Of a DNA stretch of 64,000 bases, positions 47,994 through 56,068 are shown in pieces; the stretch's first letter is position 1; the number at the start of each line of letters is the position of its first letter. This DNA is from Candidatus Competibacteraceae bacterium. Lineage in GTDB: Bacteria > Pseudomonadota > Gammaproteobacteria > Competibacterales > Competibacteraceae. The notes below the pieces were generated by a model. That model was not told the origin of the DNA, searched no databases, and saw only the letters and a program-made list of their open reading frames with translations. The stretch covers positions 1-64,000 of the forward strand of contig RXIX01000005.1 in NCBI GenBank assembly GCA_003989075.1, in the 5' to 3' direction. The translations under genes and the position numbers were made by a program.

Positions 47994-50111
47994 TCAAGGA
48001 CCGCCACGACTAATCCATACCGCAGCGCTGGCCGCCTGCCCAGTCTGATCGAGCACGGTGATCCGTACCAGTCCAGAACCATCCGGCGACCAGAACGCCT
48101 CACGCCGCCAGGCCTCGGCGGGCAGAGGCTGGCCATTGATCAGCCAGTGCAGTGGCCGCATGCCGCCGGTCGCAATCAGGGGCAGATCAGCCAGACGACC
48201 CTCGTGTTCCGGCAGCTCCACCGTAGTGCCGTTGACCGGGAAGTTGAGCGCCAGCGGCGGCGCGGCAGCGGGCTGCCCGGCACCCTGCTGGTTATGGAAA
48301 TGGCGCAGACGTTCTGGCAACTGCGCGCGATTGCTGACCCGCAACACGTTTTCCGGCGGTACTGGCGGTGCGGTTTTCGCTTCCGGCAGCAGCTCGAAGA
48401 CGCGAAACAGCAGCGGCGCGGCGGTATTGCGGCCGTAGTGACCGGGACTCGGTGAACCATCCGGGCGACCGACCCAAATGCCGACGGTGTAATCGGTATC
48501 GAAACCCAGCGTCCAGGCATCGCGAAAACCATAGGAAGTGCCAGTCTTGTGGGCGATGAAGCGTGGCCGGGCGGCGCTGCCAGGCGGGGTGATGTTCTGT
48601 GGCACAGGTGCGCCGCGCAGAATGTCCTGCAGATACCAGCAGGCGGTTGGGGTGAGCAGTTCGCGGCCAGGCACGGTGGGCTGGTCGGGCGACAGGCGCA
48701 GGGGCATGATCTGTCCACCGCTGGCGATACCAGCATACAGGGTCGTCAGTTCCGCCAGGCTCATACCCACTCCGCCGAGCACCAGCGGCAGCCCCGGCTG
48801 CGGGTGAGCACTGCTCCAGTGCAGCGGCAGACCGACGTCACGCAGCCGCGCGGCCAGTCGTGCCGGCCCGACCTGTTCCAGCACCGCTACCGCCGGGATA
48901 TTCAACGACTGCTGCAGCGCCTCGCGCACCGAGACCTGTCCGGCGTAGGTGTTGCGGAAGTTGCTCGGGCTGTAATCGCCAAAGCGGGTCGGCACATCGT
49001 CGATCAGGGTGTCCGGGTGGATCAGCAGATCATCAAAGCCCAGGCCGTAGACCAGCGGCTTGAGCGTCGAGCCCGGCGAGCGGATCGCCTGCACCATGTC
49101 GATCTGTCCGGCGCGGCGCGGATCGAAAAAATCACTGGCTCCAACATAGGCCAGCACTTGCCGGGTGGCGTTGGCCACGACCAGTATGGCGATGCTGCCA
49201 TGTGCGTCCAGACTGCTTTGGTGCTGACGGGCCAGCGTTTCCAGGGTGCGTTGCAGGTCGCGATCGATGAAGGTATGCAGTAGGGTGGCCTGCGGTCGCG
49301 CCGCGCGCACCCGTTCGGCTAAATGCGGCGCCAGTGCCGGCAGGGGTTGACGCTGGGTGGGAATGGCGTCCTGGCGGGCTTCCGCAACCTGTTGGGCGCT
49401 GAGGATGCCAAGCTGTTCCATGCGCACCAGCACCTTGTCGCGCGCAGCCCGGGCCCGTTCCGGGGCGCGATCCGGGCGCAGCCGCGAGGGTGCCTGTGGC
49501 AGTACTACCAGCAGGGCGGCCTCGGCGGCGGTCAGGTGGCGCGGCTCCTTGCCCAGCCAGGCCAGGGAAGCGGCGCGTATCCCTTCCAGATTGCCGCCAT
49601 AGGGTGCCAGGGTCAGGTAGAGGCTGAGAATCTCGTCCTTGCTGTAGTGCCACTCCAATTGCAGGGCGCGCAGCATTTCGCCGAGTTTGCCGGACAGGTC
49701 GCGTGCGTGTGGTTCCAGCAGCCGGGCAGCCTGCATGGTCAGGGTTGAGGCGCCGGAAACCACCCGGCCATGGCGCAGCCATTGCCCAAGGGCGCGCGCA
49801 GTGGCAAGTGGATCGATGCCCGGATGCTGATCGAAACGCTGGTCCTCATAAGCCAGTAGCATGCGCAGATAGAGCGGGTCGACATCCTCAGGCCGTGCCG
49901 GCAGGCGCCAGAAACCGGCATCGACGGTGAAGCCGCGCAGAATGCGCTCCTGGCGATCCAGCACCAGCGGCGAAGTGCGCTGCGCCCGCGCCAGCGACGG
50001 TGGCGACAGCCGATCCAGCATCCAGACGCTTATGCCAAGCATCAGCACCAGCGCGCCATAAAAGCCGATGCGCCAGCGGCGGGCGCGTATGAGGAATTGA
50101 ACCATGTGCAT
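47994..50111 (-). CDS. pbpC: penicillin-binding protein 1C
   Basis: 705 residues. One N-terminal membrane anchor (about 15-33), glycosyltransferase family 51 domain with AYEDQRFDQHPGID (catalytic Glu) and GASTLTMQ, transpeptidase domain with active-site Ser in RSPGSTLKPLVYG and the KTGTSYGFRD box, and the BiPBP_C C-terminal domain (LNFPVNGTTVELPEHEG onward). A bifunctional peptidoglycan synthase of uncertain main role. The alpha-2-macroglobulin gene that often precedes pbpC is not here. Start may be MHM or the second Met six bases later. Convergent with creA (6 bp). Confidence 0.94.
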   Translation of the reverse strand: MHMVQFLIRARRWRIGFYGALVLMLGISVWMLDRLSPPSLARAQRTSPLVLDRQERILRGFTVDAGFWRLPARPEDVDPLYLRMLLAYEDQRFDQHPGIDPLATARALGQWLRHGRVVSGASTLTMQAARLLEPHARDLSGKLGEMLRALQLEWHYSKDEILSLYLTLAPYGGNLEGIRAASLAWLGKEPRHLTAAEAALLVVLPQAPSRLRPDRAPERARAARDKVLVRMEQLGILSAQQVAEARQDAIPTQRQPLPALAPHLAERVRAARPQATLLHTFIDRDLQRTLETLARQHQSSLDAHGSIAILVVANATRQVLAYVGASDFFDPRRAGQIDMVQAIRSPGSTLKPLVYGLGFDDLLIHPDTLIDDVPTRFGDYSPSNFRNTYAGQVSVREALQQSLNIPAVAVLEQVGPARLAARLRDVGLPLHWSSAHPQPGLPLVLGGVGMSLAELTTLYAGIASGGQIMPLRLSPDQPTVPGRELLTPTACWYLQDILRGAPVPQNITPPGSAARPRFIAHKTGTSYGFRDAWTLGFDTDYTVGIWVGRPDGSPSPGHYGRNTAAPLLFRVFELLPEAKTAPPVPPENVLRVSNRAQLPERLRHFHNQQGAGQPAAAPPLALNFPVNGTTVELPEHEGRLADLPLIATGGMRPLHWLINGQPLPAEAWRREAFWSPDGSGLVRITVLDQTGQAASAAVWISRGGP

Positions 50112-50351
50112 ACTGTGATTTTTAGGGATTCTGGCGGAGCAGGATCATAGCCAGAAAATCAATTTTTCAGATGGGGAAAAGTTGAGGAACTCCTGCTGGA
50201 CTGCGGATTCGTACTGGGCAGACCGGATGCCGATAATATCGCTGCCTGTTCTGCGATCAGCGGGTGTCCGACCGGCTCAGGCCCACTCCGCATTCAGCCC
50301 CATCTCCAATGGTCCATCAGGCCGTTCCACCGATTGCGCAGGAATATACCG

Positions 50352-51017
50352 ATGATGAGAGCGATATGGATCGCCGCCACGCTGGTCAGTGCTGTGGCAT
50401 TCGCGCAGACCGATCCAACCCCATCCGACCCCGGTACCCGCGATGCCGCGCGTGACGCCCGCAGGCAGGAGTGCCGGCGGCAGGCGCGCCAGGCCGGTGA
50501 TCCCGATGAGCGCCGGCACATCATCCGTCAATGTCGGCAGGAGCTGTTCGGTGATGGCGAGGGCACGGGGCGCGCCGCACATGCTGCCCCAGTCGCGCCC
50601 CCGCACGGCGGAACGGACATGACCGCAGGCCGGATTGCGATCCCGGCGCCTGTTGCGTCTCCAACAGGGTCGGCAGCTACCGCCTATGTCCCGGCCATGC
50701 CCGAACCGGGTCCCGGCGTTGCCGATACCGATGACGCTGGCGGCATGCAGGACCCGGGCGGCAGTTATGCCGGCGCGCAGCAGTATGACAATAGCGCTGA
50801 CGAAAACCCGGGTGCCAACTACGTTCCCGGTTATGGCTATGGTCCGGGCTATGGTCCCGGCTACAGTCCAGGCGTGTTAGCACCGGCTGGTGGTGGCGGG
50901 CGCGGCCAGCGTCTGGATCGGCTCGAACAGCGCCTGGACGAAATTGAAGCATTACTGCGTCAAATATTGGCCAACCAGCAGCGGCTGCTTGGACCGGGCG
51001 CCGCCCCAACACCCTAA
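50352..51017 (+). CDS. secreted Gly/Pro/Tyr-rich protein of unknown function
   Basis: 221 residues from the ATG at 50352 (AGGA about 8 bases upstream). Signal peptide MMRAIWIAATLVSAVAFAQT. The mature protein has an Arg-rich helical segment with two Cys (RDARRQECRRQARQAG, IIRQCRQELFG), a low-complexity Pro/Ala/Gly middle, a tyrosine-glycine-proline repeat (PGYGYGPGYGPGYSPG, about 155-171) and a short C-terminal coiled coil (RLDRLEQRLDEIEALLRQIL). No family recognised. Its stop overlaps the convergent sirtuin stop by 3 bp. 240 bp of upstream sequence separate it from pbpC. Confidence 0.68.
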   Translation: MMRAIWIAATLVSAVAFAQTDPTPSDPGTRDAARDARRQECRRQARQAGDPDERRHIIRQCRQELFGDGEGTGRAAHAAPVAPPHGGTDMTAGRIAIPAPVASPTGSAATAYVPAMPEPGPGVADTDDAGGMQDPGGSYAGAQQYDNSADENPGANYVPGYGYGPGYGPGYSPGVLAPAGGGGRGQRLDRLEQRLDEIEALLRQILANQQRLLGPGAAPTP

Positions 51018-51859
51018 AGCGTCAGCCGTGCCAGCAGACCATTGAGCACTGCCGCGCAGTCGGCGTCGATTTTCAGCGTCAACAGGGTATCGGCGCGGGT
51101 GTGGCCGCGATTGATCGCCACGATTGCCTGCTGGCGTTCGGCGGCCTGCCGGCAGAAGCGGTAGCCGGAGAACACCATCAGCGAGGAGCCGACTACCAGC
51201 AGCGCATCCGCCTCGGCCAGGCGCTGGCTGGCGCGTTCCACCCGCGCTTTGGGCACCGTCTCACCGAAAAACACCACCGCCGGTTTGAGCAGCCCGCCGC
51301 AGCGCGGGCAGCCCGGCACACGAAACGCGCCAAAATCCGCCTGCTCCAGATCAGCGTCACCGTCCGGCCCGAGTGTCGCGACCTGCGCCACAAAGGCCGG
51401 ATTGTTCCGTTCCAGCACATTCTGGAAGGCGGCGCGTGCCTGCCGGTGACCGCAGGCAAGGCAATCGACCGCGTCCAGACGTCCGTGCAGATCGATGACG
51501 CGCCGGCTGCCGGCCTGCTGGTGCAGACCGTCAACATTCTGCGTGACCAGCTGGTGGATGAAGCCGGCGGTTTCCAGCCGCGCCAGGGCAACATGGACGG
51601 CGTTGGGCCGGGCGCGAGCAAAAGCCGGCCAGCCGAGCAGACTGCGCGCCCAATAGCGCTGGCGGGCATACTCGCCGCCGACAAAGGCCTGGTAGTTGAT
51701 CGGCGGCTGGCGTTTCCAGTCGCCATTGCGGTCGCGGTAATCGGGAATGCCCGATGCGGTGCTGCAACCGGCACCGGTCAGGACAAATAGCCGGCGCGGG
51801 TGGGTCACGAACGTGGCCAGTTGCGCCAAGGCATCGTCAAGATCAGCCGTCGCATTCAC
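51014..51859 (-). CDS. Sir2-family NAD-dependent deacylase (class II, SIRT4-like)
   Basis: 281 residues. NAD-binding [19 protein letters not shown], substrate/NAD segment [14 protein letters not shown], catalytic His in VIDLHGRL, and two zinc CxxC pairs (CLAC, CPRC) with a long insert between them. GDWKR after PDYRDRN is typical of class II/SIRT4-like bacterial sirtuins. It removes acyl groups from lysine using NAD; bacterial SIRT4-like proteins may act on lipoyl or longer acyl groups. No acetyltransferase or acetyl-CoA synthetase lies nearby. Confidence 0.92.
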   Translation of the reverse strand: MNATADLDDALAQLATFVTHPRRLFVLTGAGCSTASGIPDYRDRNGDWKRQPPINYQAFVGGEYARQRYWARSLLGWPAFARARPNAVHVALARLETAGFIHQLVTQNVDGLHQQAGSRRVIDLHGRLDAVDCLACGHRQARAAFQNVLERNNPAFVAQVATLGPDGDADLEQADFGAFRVPGCPRCGGLLKPAVVFFGETVPKARVERASQRLAEADALLVVGSSLMVFSGYRFCRQAAERQQAIVAINRGHTRADTLLTLKIDADCAAVLNGLLARLTL

Positions 51860-51887
51860 CCGTGATGCGCCTCACCGGTTGCGCTGC

Positions 51888-54341
51888 TCAGATCTCGGCG
51901 CGGCCACCGGCGCTGAGCGCGACCAGGCCGGTCAGGTTCAGGTCGCCGACCAGCACGCCAGAGAAGGCGCCCTCGGCATCGTGCAGCGGCACGGCAACGG
52001 TAGCGCAGAATTCGCCACTGGCGCTGGACAGGTACAGGTTGGATACATAGGGTGTGCCGCGATGCGCGACCAGCTGAAAATAGGGCTGGATAGCGCGATC
52101 CACGCCCATGCCGCCGCTCTTGATCCGTCCCCACATGCCAGGATGCACCCAGTTGGGATAGCGCTGCACACCCTGGGCGTCCAGTTCGTAGATCAGTTCG
52201 AAAAACGGGTAACGCTTAAAGACTGCATCCAGGTCGTGGATGCTGCCGCTGCGCGGCTGAGCGGTGACATGCAGCAGGGCGCGAATGGCGCGGTCTTCCC
52301 AAGGCCGTTCCCGGACTTCGGATGTGGCTGCGGTCAGGAAACGCGGTGGGTTGTCGTCAATGGCGATAATGCTGCCCAGTTGCGCCTTGGCCAGCTTCTT
52401 GAGCTGAGCAACGCGCTCGCTGGCGGCGAGACTGTCGGTGATCTGGCCGCGATGACCGTCGATGATCACCACCGAGATCGAGGCGGTCGGGTGTGGACTG
52501 CCGTCCTCGGTAGTGAAGTAGCCGCGGCGCAGGTCGTCACTGTCGTACAAATAGGCGGCCAGCGCGCGGAAGGACACCAGCATGTGCTGCAGGACCGTTG
52601 GCAGGTCGTGGCTGTCACGCGGTACCACGGCAATGAAATCGTCGCCGCCGATATGGCCGAGGTAGGTTTCCGGCATGCCACGGAAAGCCTGGCGCAGCAC
52701 TTCGGCCAGCAGCATGATCATGGCGTCGCCACGCACGAAGCCGTAGCGATCATTGAAGGCCTTGAAGCGATCCAGGTCGATATAGACCAGCGACAGTTCC
52801 TTCTGGGCGCGCAGTTGCAGGTCGAGGGTGTCGCGCAGCACCGGACCGGTTGGCAGGTGCGACAGGGGATGCACGCTCTCGCGCGACTGACCGGACAGCA
52901 ACTGATCGAGCACCGTCCACGGCTCCAGCACGCCCAGATAGATGCCATTGGCATCCACGACCACCCAAGGCTGCGCGGGCTCGGGATCGTGGTACAGGCG
53001 AAAGGCCAGAGCGCGGGCCGACAGGTGCTCGGGCAGCAGCTTGTTAAGCGGCCGGCAGCGGCGTCCGAGGCCAAAACTGCGCTGCTGCTGGACACGGGCG
53101 CCGTTGCGGGTCAGGTAGCCGATCGGCTTGCTGTCGTCCAGCACGATCAGCAGCGGCTGGTCGGGATACTGCTGGAAATGCTCGCGGGCCTGCTCCAGGC
53201 CGGCCTCCAGCGGCAGCGAGGGTGCCGGCTCAACAAAGTCACGCAGCCGCACCGTGTGCCGCGCCGGACGCGGAATTTCCTGGCGCGGCGGCAGCGGTGG
53301 TGGTGTCACCGGTTCGGGCGCTGGCGCAGCAAAATAGTAGCCCTGGGCAAAGTGCACGCCCAGATCGCGGCAGACTGCGACATCCTCGAAGCGCTCCAGG
53401 CCCTCGGCGATGATCGCACAGCCAAGGCGTTGCGCCATGGAGATCAGCGCCTGCAGCAGCACCAGGCGCACCTGACTGCCCTGCACACCCTGTACCAGAC
53501 CGCGATCGAGCTTAAGAAAATCCGGGCGCAGCGTCGCCAGCACGTTCAGGCTGTTATAGCCGCTGCCAACATCATCGAGTGCGATGCGAAAACCCTGGCT
53601 GCGCAGATGATCGACCACCTCGACCAGAGCATCGATATCGGCGCAGCGCTCGCTTTCGACGATTTCAAAAACCAGTTCCTCCGGACGAATGCCCAGGGCC
53701 GCCAGGTTGGCCCAGGGATCGCGGCGCAGGTCGAGCGCCAGCAGACTGTCCGGGAGAATGTTGACAAAGAGCGGTATATGCCGGGGAAACAGCGTCCGGG
53801 TCTTAAGGGCGCTGAACTGGCAGGCCAGGTCGAGCGCTTCCAGCCGGCTGGCGCGCGTCGCCAGTTCAAACATACGCTGGCCGCTGAGCAGGGCGCCCTC
53901 GGGCGTCAGGCCGCGACACAAGGCTTCGTAAGCGAATAGCTGCCCGCCACGGGCCAGATCGACGATCGGTTGCAGGTAGCTGCGCACATGCAGGCTCAGG
54001 TTGCCCATCAGCCAGGGGTAGCGGCGGCGGGTCAGCAGCACCGGCAGATTTTGCGCAGTAGCGAGCAGACCAAACGACAGCGTTTCGGTGGCAGCATCGG
54101 CAGTGTCGGCAGCCGAAATGCAGGCGAAGGTGTCGGTCTGGGCCATGGGGGGCAGACTGGCAGTCAGGCGATCCAGCAGCTCCAGCAGGTCGGCTTCGCT
54201 GGCAACATCAAAACGCCACATCCCCGGTACCTGCATGCACCCGCCCCAGTGCGCCCAATCCTGGGGCGTAGCATCACCGCAGCGCACAAAAAGTGCGAGC
54301 GCCTGCGAGCGGGGTGGGGCAATTGTGGCTTGTATGGTCAT
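51888..54341 (-). CDS. EAL–CBS–GGDEF–C-terminal sensor protein
   Basis: 817 residues, soluble. An N-terminal extension (1-110), EAL (115-340) with E139-A-L, DDVGSGYNSL and KLDRG, a CBS pair (about 365-495), GGDEF (510-660) with GGDDF (565-569), and a C-terminal Cache/PDC-like region (680-805: FELIYELDAQGVQRYPNW, GTPYVSNLYLS). The EAL-first order and C-terminal sensor are known in a conserved group of gamma- and betaproteobacterial proteins. Glu-to-Asp in the GGDEF motif is conservative, so cyclase activity is uncertain; the EAL looks active. The ATG at 54341 is chosen; the frame is open upstream. Confidence 0.86.
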   Translation of the reverse strand: MTIQATIAPPRSQALALFVRCGDATPQDWAHWGGCMQVPGMWRFDVASEADLLELLDRLTASLPPMAQTDTFACISAADTADAATETLSFGLLATAQNLPVLLTRRRYPWLMGNLSLHVRSYLQPIVDLARGGQLFAYEALCRGLTPEGALLSGQRMFELATRASRLEALDLACQFSALKTRTLFPRHIPLFVNILPDSLLALDLRRDPWANLAALGIRPEELVFEIVESERCADIDALVEVVDHLRSQGFRIALDDVGSGYNSLNVLATLRPDFLKLDRGLVQGVQGSQVRLVLLQALISMAQRLGCAIIAEGLERFEDVAVCRDLGVHFAQGYYFAAPAPEPVTPPPLPPRQEIPRPARHTVRLRDFVEPAPSLPLEAGLEQAREHFQQYPDQPLLIVLDDSKPIGYLTRNGARVQQQRSFGLGRRCRPLNKLLPEHLSARALAFRLYHDPEPAQPWVVVDANGIYLGVLEPWTVLDQLLSGQSRESVHPLSHLPTGPVLRDTLDLQLRAQKELSLVYIDLDRFKAFNDRYGFVRGDAMIMLLAEVLRQAFRGMPETYLGHIGGDDFIAVVPRDSHDLPTVLQHMLVSFRALAAYLYDSDDLRRGYFTTEDGSPHPTASISVVIIDGHRGQITDSLAASERVAQLKKLAKAQLGSIIAIDDNPPRFLTAATSEVRERPWEDRAIRALLHVTAQPRSGSIHDLDAVFKRYPFFELIYELDAQGVQRYPNWVHPGMWGRIKSGGMGVDRAIQPYFQLVAHRGTPYVSNLYLSSASGEFCATVAVPLHDAEGAFSGVLVGDLNLTGLVALSAGGRAEI

Positions 54342-54469
54342 CGGCGCAGCCCATTCAGAAACGTCTGTCAAGGGTATAGCAAAATTTGTTCCGTTTTCCG
54401 CGGCGCCGGGCCGCGTCTGGCATTCAGTATACGCAACGGCTGTATGCACGGGGTCCAGAATCGCGATCT

Positions 54470-54507
54470 TTGACCAGGAATTCACGCAGTCATTACCAAA
54501 CAGTCAT
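54470..54507 (+). promoter_or_regulatory. candidate -35 and CAGTCAT direct repeats upstream of the PlcP-like gene
   Basis: TTGACC (54470-54475) is followed by two copies of CAGTCAT (54487-54493 and 54501-54507) at a 14-bp period. Each copy differs from the PHO-box heptamer CTGTCAT at one position, but PHO boxes have an 11-bp period, so this is only a weak PhoB-site candidate. No good -10 is present, as in activator-dependent promoters. Confidence 0.3.
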
Positions 54508-54563
54508 GAAGATACGGCACAGTGCGGCGACTGTGGTCGTTCACGCTACCGCGAGGCCGATTC

Positions 54564-55367
54564 ATGCCGCCCAATTACGTTCGTTCCGCCTGGATTTCCG
54601 ATATTCATCTTGGGTTCAAGGACTGCAAGGCGGAGTTTCTACTGGATTTTTTGCGCCATCTCGATTGCGGGCAGTTATATCTGGTGGGTGATTTCATCGA
54701 TTTCTGGTCCCTGCACAAGGGCGGACGCTGGCCCTCCGGACACGGTCGCGTGCTCAATGCGGTGCTGGCGCTGGCCGAGCGTGGGGTGCGGGTCGTGTAC
54801 ATTCCCGGTAACCATGATGAAGTTGTCCGCGACTATCTGGCGCTGCGGGTCGGCGGCATCGAGATCATGGCTGAATGCGAGCACCGTACCGCCGATGGCC
54901 GGCGCTTCCTGGTCACGCATGGCGATGAATTTGACCACACGGTCAAGTGCGGCGGCTGGCTGGCCGATTGGTTCGGGGACTGGATATACGATGTGCTGCT
55001 GTTTGCCAATCGCTGGACCAATCGCGTACGGCGCCGGTTCAATTATCCCTATTGGTCGCTGGCCAATACGCTCAAGCGGCGTATCAGTCGGGCCGCCGCC
55101 TACATCGCCCGTTATGAAGCCGCTGCCGTACATGCCGCCCGGCACCGGGGCTTTGACGGCGTGATCTGTGGGCATATTCACCAGGCGGAATTAACCCGGA
55201 TTGACGGCATCTGGTATGCGAACGATGGCGACTGGGTCGAGAGCTGTACCGCGCTGGTCGAACATGGCGATGGGCGGCTGGAACTGCTGCACTGGACGGA
55301 AGAAAGGGCGCGGTATCCGCTTCCGGCCCCGGCAGCCACCCGGACCACGCAGCCGGAAGCGGCCTAA
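54564..55367 (+). CDS. metallophosphoesterase, PlcP-like phospholipase C (or LpxH-like)
   Basis: 267 residues of COG2908. Two-metal motifs: SDIHLG (D13, H15), VGDFIDFW (D43), PGNHDE (N83, H84), VTHGDEFD (H119), and ICGHIHQAE (H204, H206), then GDWVESCTALVEH. The family is often annotated as UDP-2,3-diacylglucosamine diphosphatase. The long middle helical part (DWIYDVLLFANRWTNRVRRRFN, YWSLANTLK) and the GDWVESCTAL end match the PlcP branch, which cuts phospholipid head groups to give diacylglycerol under phosphate limitation in Sinorhizobium and marine bacteria. Convergent with btaB–btaA, whose enzymes use diacylglycerol, which favours PlcP. ATG at 54564, GAGG 7 bases upstream. Confidence 0.82.
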   Translation: MPPNYVRSAWISDIHLGFKDCKAEFLLDFLRHLDCGQLYLVGDFIDFWSLHKGGRWPSGHGRVLNAVLALAERGVRVVYIPGNHDEVVRDYLALRVGGIEIMAECEHRTADGRRFLVTHGDEFDHTVKCGGWLADWFGDWIYDVLLFANRWTNRVRRRFNYPYWSLANTLKRRISRAAAYIARYEAAAVHAARHRGFDGVICGHIHQAELTRIDGIWYANDGDWVESCTALVEHGDGRLELLHWTEERARYPLPAPAATRTTQPEAA

Positions 55368-55387
55368 GGAAAGGGGTAAGGCATAGG

Positions 55388-55407
55388 CCCGCCAGCGGCA
55401 TGGCGGG
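55388..55407. terminator. hairpin between the convergent plcP-like and btaB genes
   Basis: CCCGCCA / TGGCGGG, 7-bp perfect stem with a 6-nt loop, centred in the 62-bp convergent gap. No T run on either side, so an intrinsic terminator is uncertain. Confidence 0.45.
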
Positions 55408-55429
55408 TGATGCCGGAGCGGCTGTGCTG

Positions 55430-56068
55430 CTAGCGGTGCACGATCGGCCTGGGCGTGCCGATGAAGCGCAGATAGCGCCAGGCGCCGCCATAGGCGCGAC
55501 GTACAGCACTGTCCAGGGGCTGAAAGTGGGTCTGGAGTTCCGGCAGCAACTGCCCTTCCATGCGCACATGATTGACCGCCATCCAGCGCCGGAATGCCGG
55601 CCAGCGGGTGTCATGGAAATCAACTACGGCCATCAGGCCATCCGCCATCAGGTCCTGGCGGGCGCTGCGAATCACCTGCTCCCAGCCCGGGTTGATCATG
55701 CTCAGGCAATAGGACAGCACGATCAGATCGAAACCGGGCGCGGGCGCGAGTGGCTGGCTGTAGATCTGCTGGCGCAGGATCACCCGCGACCGATGCTGGC
55801 GCAGATGAGTCCGGGCACGCGCCAGCATGTCGGCTGACAGATCCAGACCGATCAGTTGCGCCGCTGGAAAACAGTGGGCCAACCGCGCCAGATTGCGCCC
55901 GGTGCCGCAGCCGATTTCCAGAATGCGTTGCGGACTGCGCAAAGCCGCGATCCGCGCCTGCAGATCGCTGCGCCCGAATAGAAAACTCCAGCGGGTAGCA
56001 TCGTAAAGACGGGCATGGAGGTGATAGTAGCGCGCCAGCGTCTGTTCCGTAGTGGTCGCAGCGCTCAT
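55430..56068 (-). CDS. btaB: betaine-lipid N-methyltransferase BtaB
   Basis: 212 residues. SAM-dependent methyltransferase with motif I ILEIGCGTGRNL and LIGLDLSADMLA. The N-terminal YYHLHARLYDATRWSFLFGR and the C-terminal YGGAWRYLRFIG are hallmarks of BtaB, which adds three methyl groups to diacylglyceryl-homoserine to make DGTS. The ATG overlaps the btaA stop by 4 bp with GGAGG just upstream, so btaA–btaB is one transcription unit. Cytoplasmic, membrane-associated by substrate. Confidence 0.9.
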   Translation of the reverse strand: MSAATTTEQTLARYYHLHARLYDATRWSFLFGRSDLQARIAALRSPQRILEIGCGTGRNLARLAHCFPAAQLIGLDLSADMLARARTHLRQHRSRVILRQQIYSQPLAPAPGFDLIVLSYCLSMINPGWEQVIRSARQDLMADGLMAVVDFHDTRWPAFRRWMAVNHVRMEGQLLPELQTHFQPLDSAVRRAYGGAWRYLRFIGTPRPIVHR

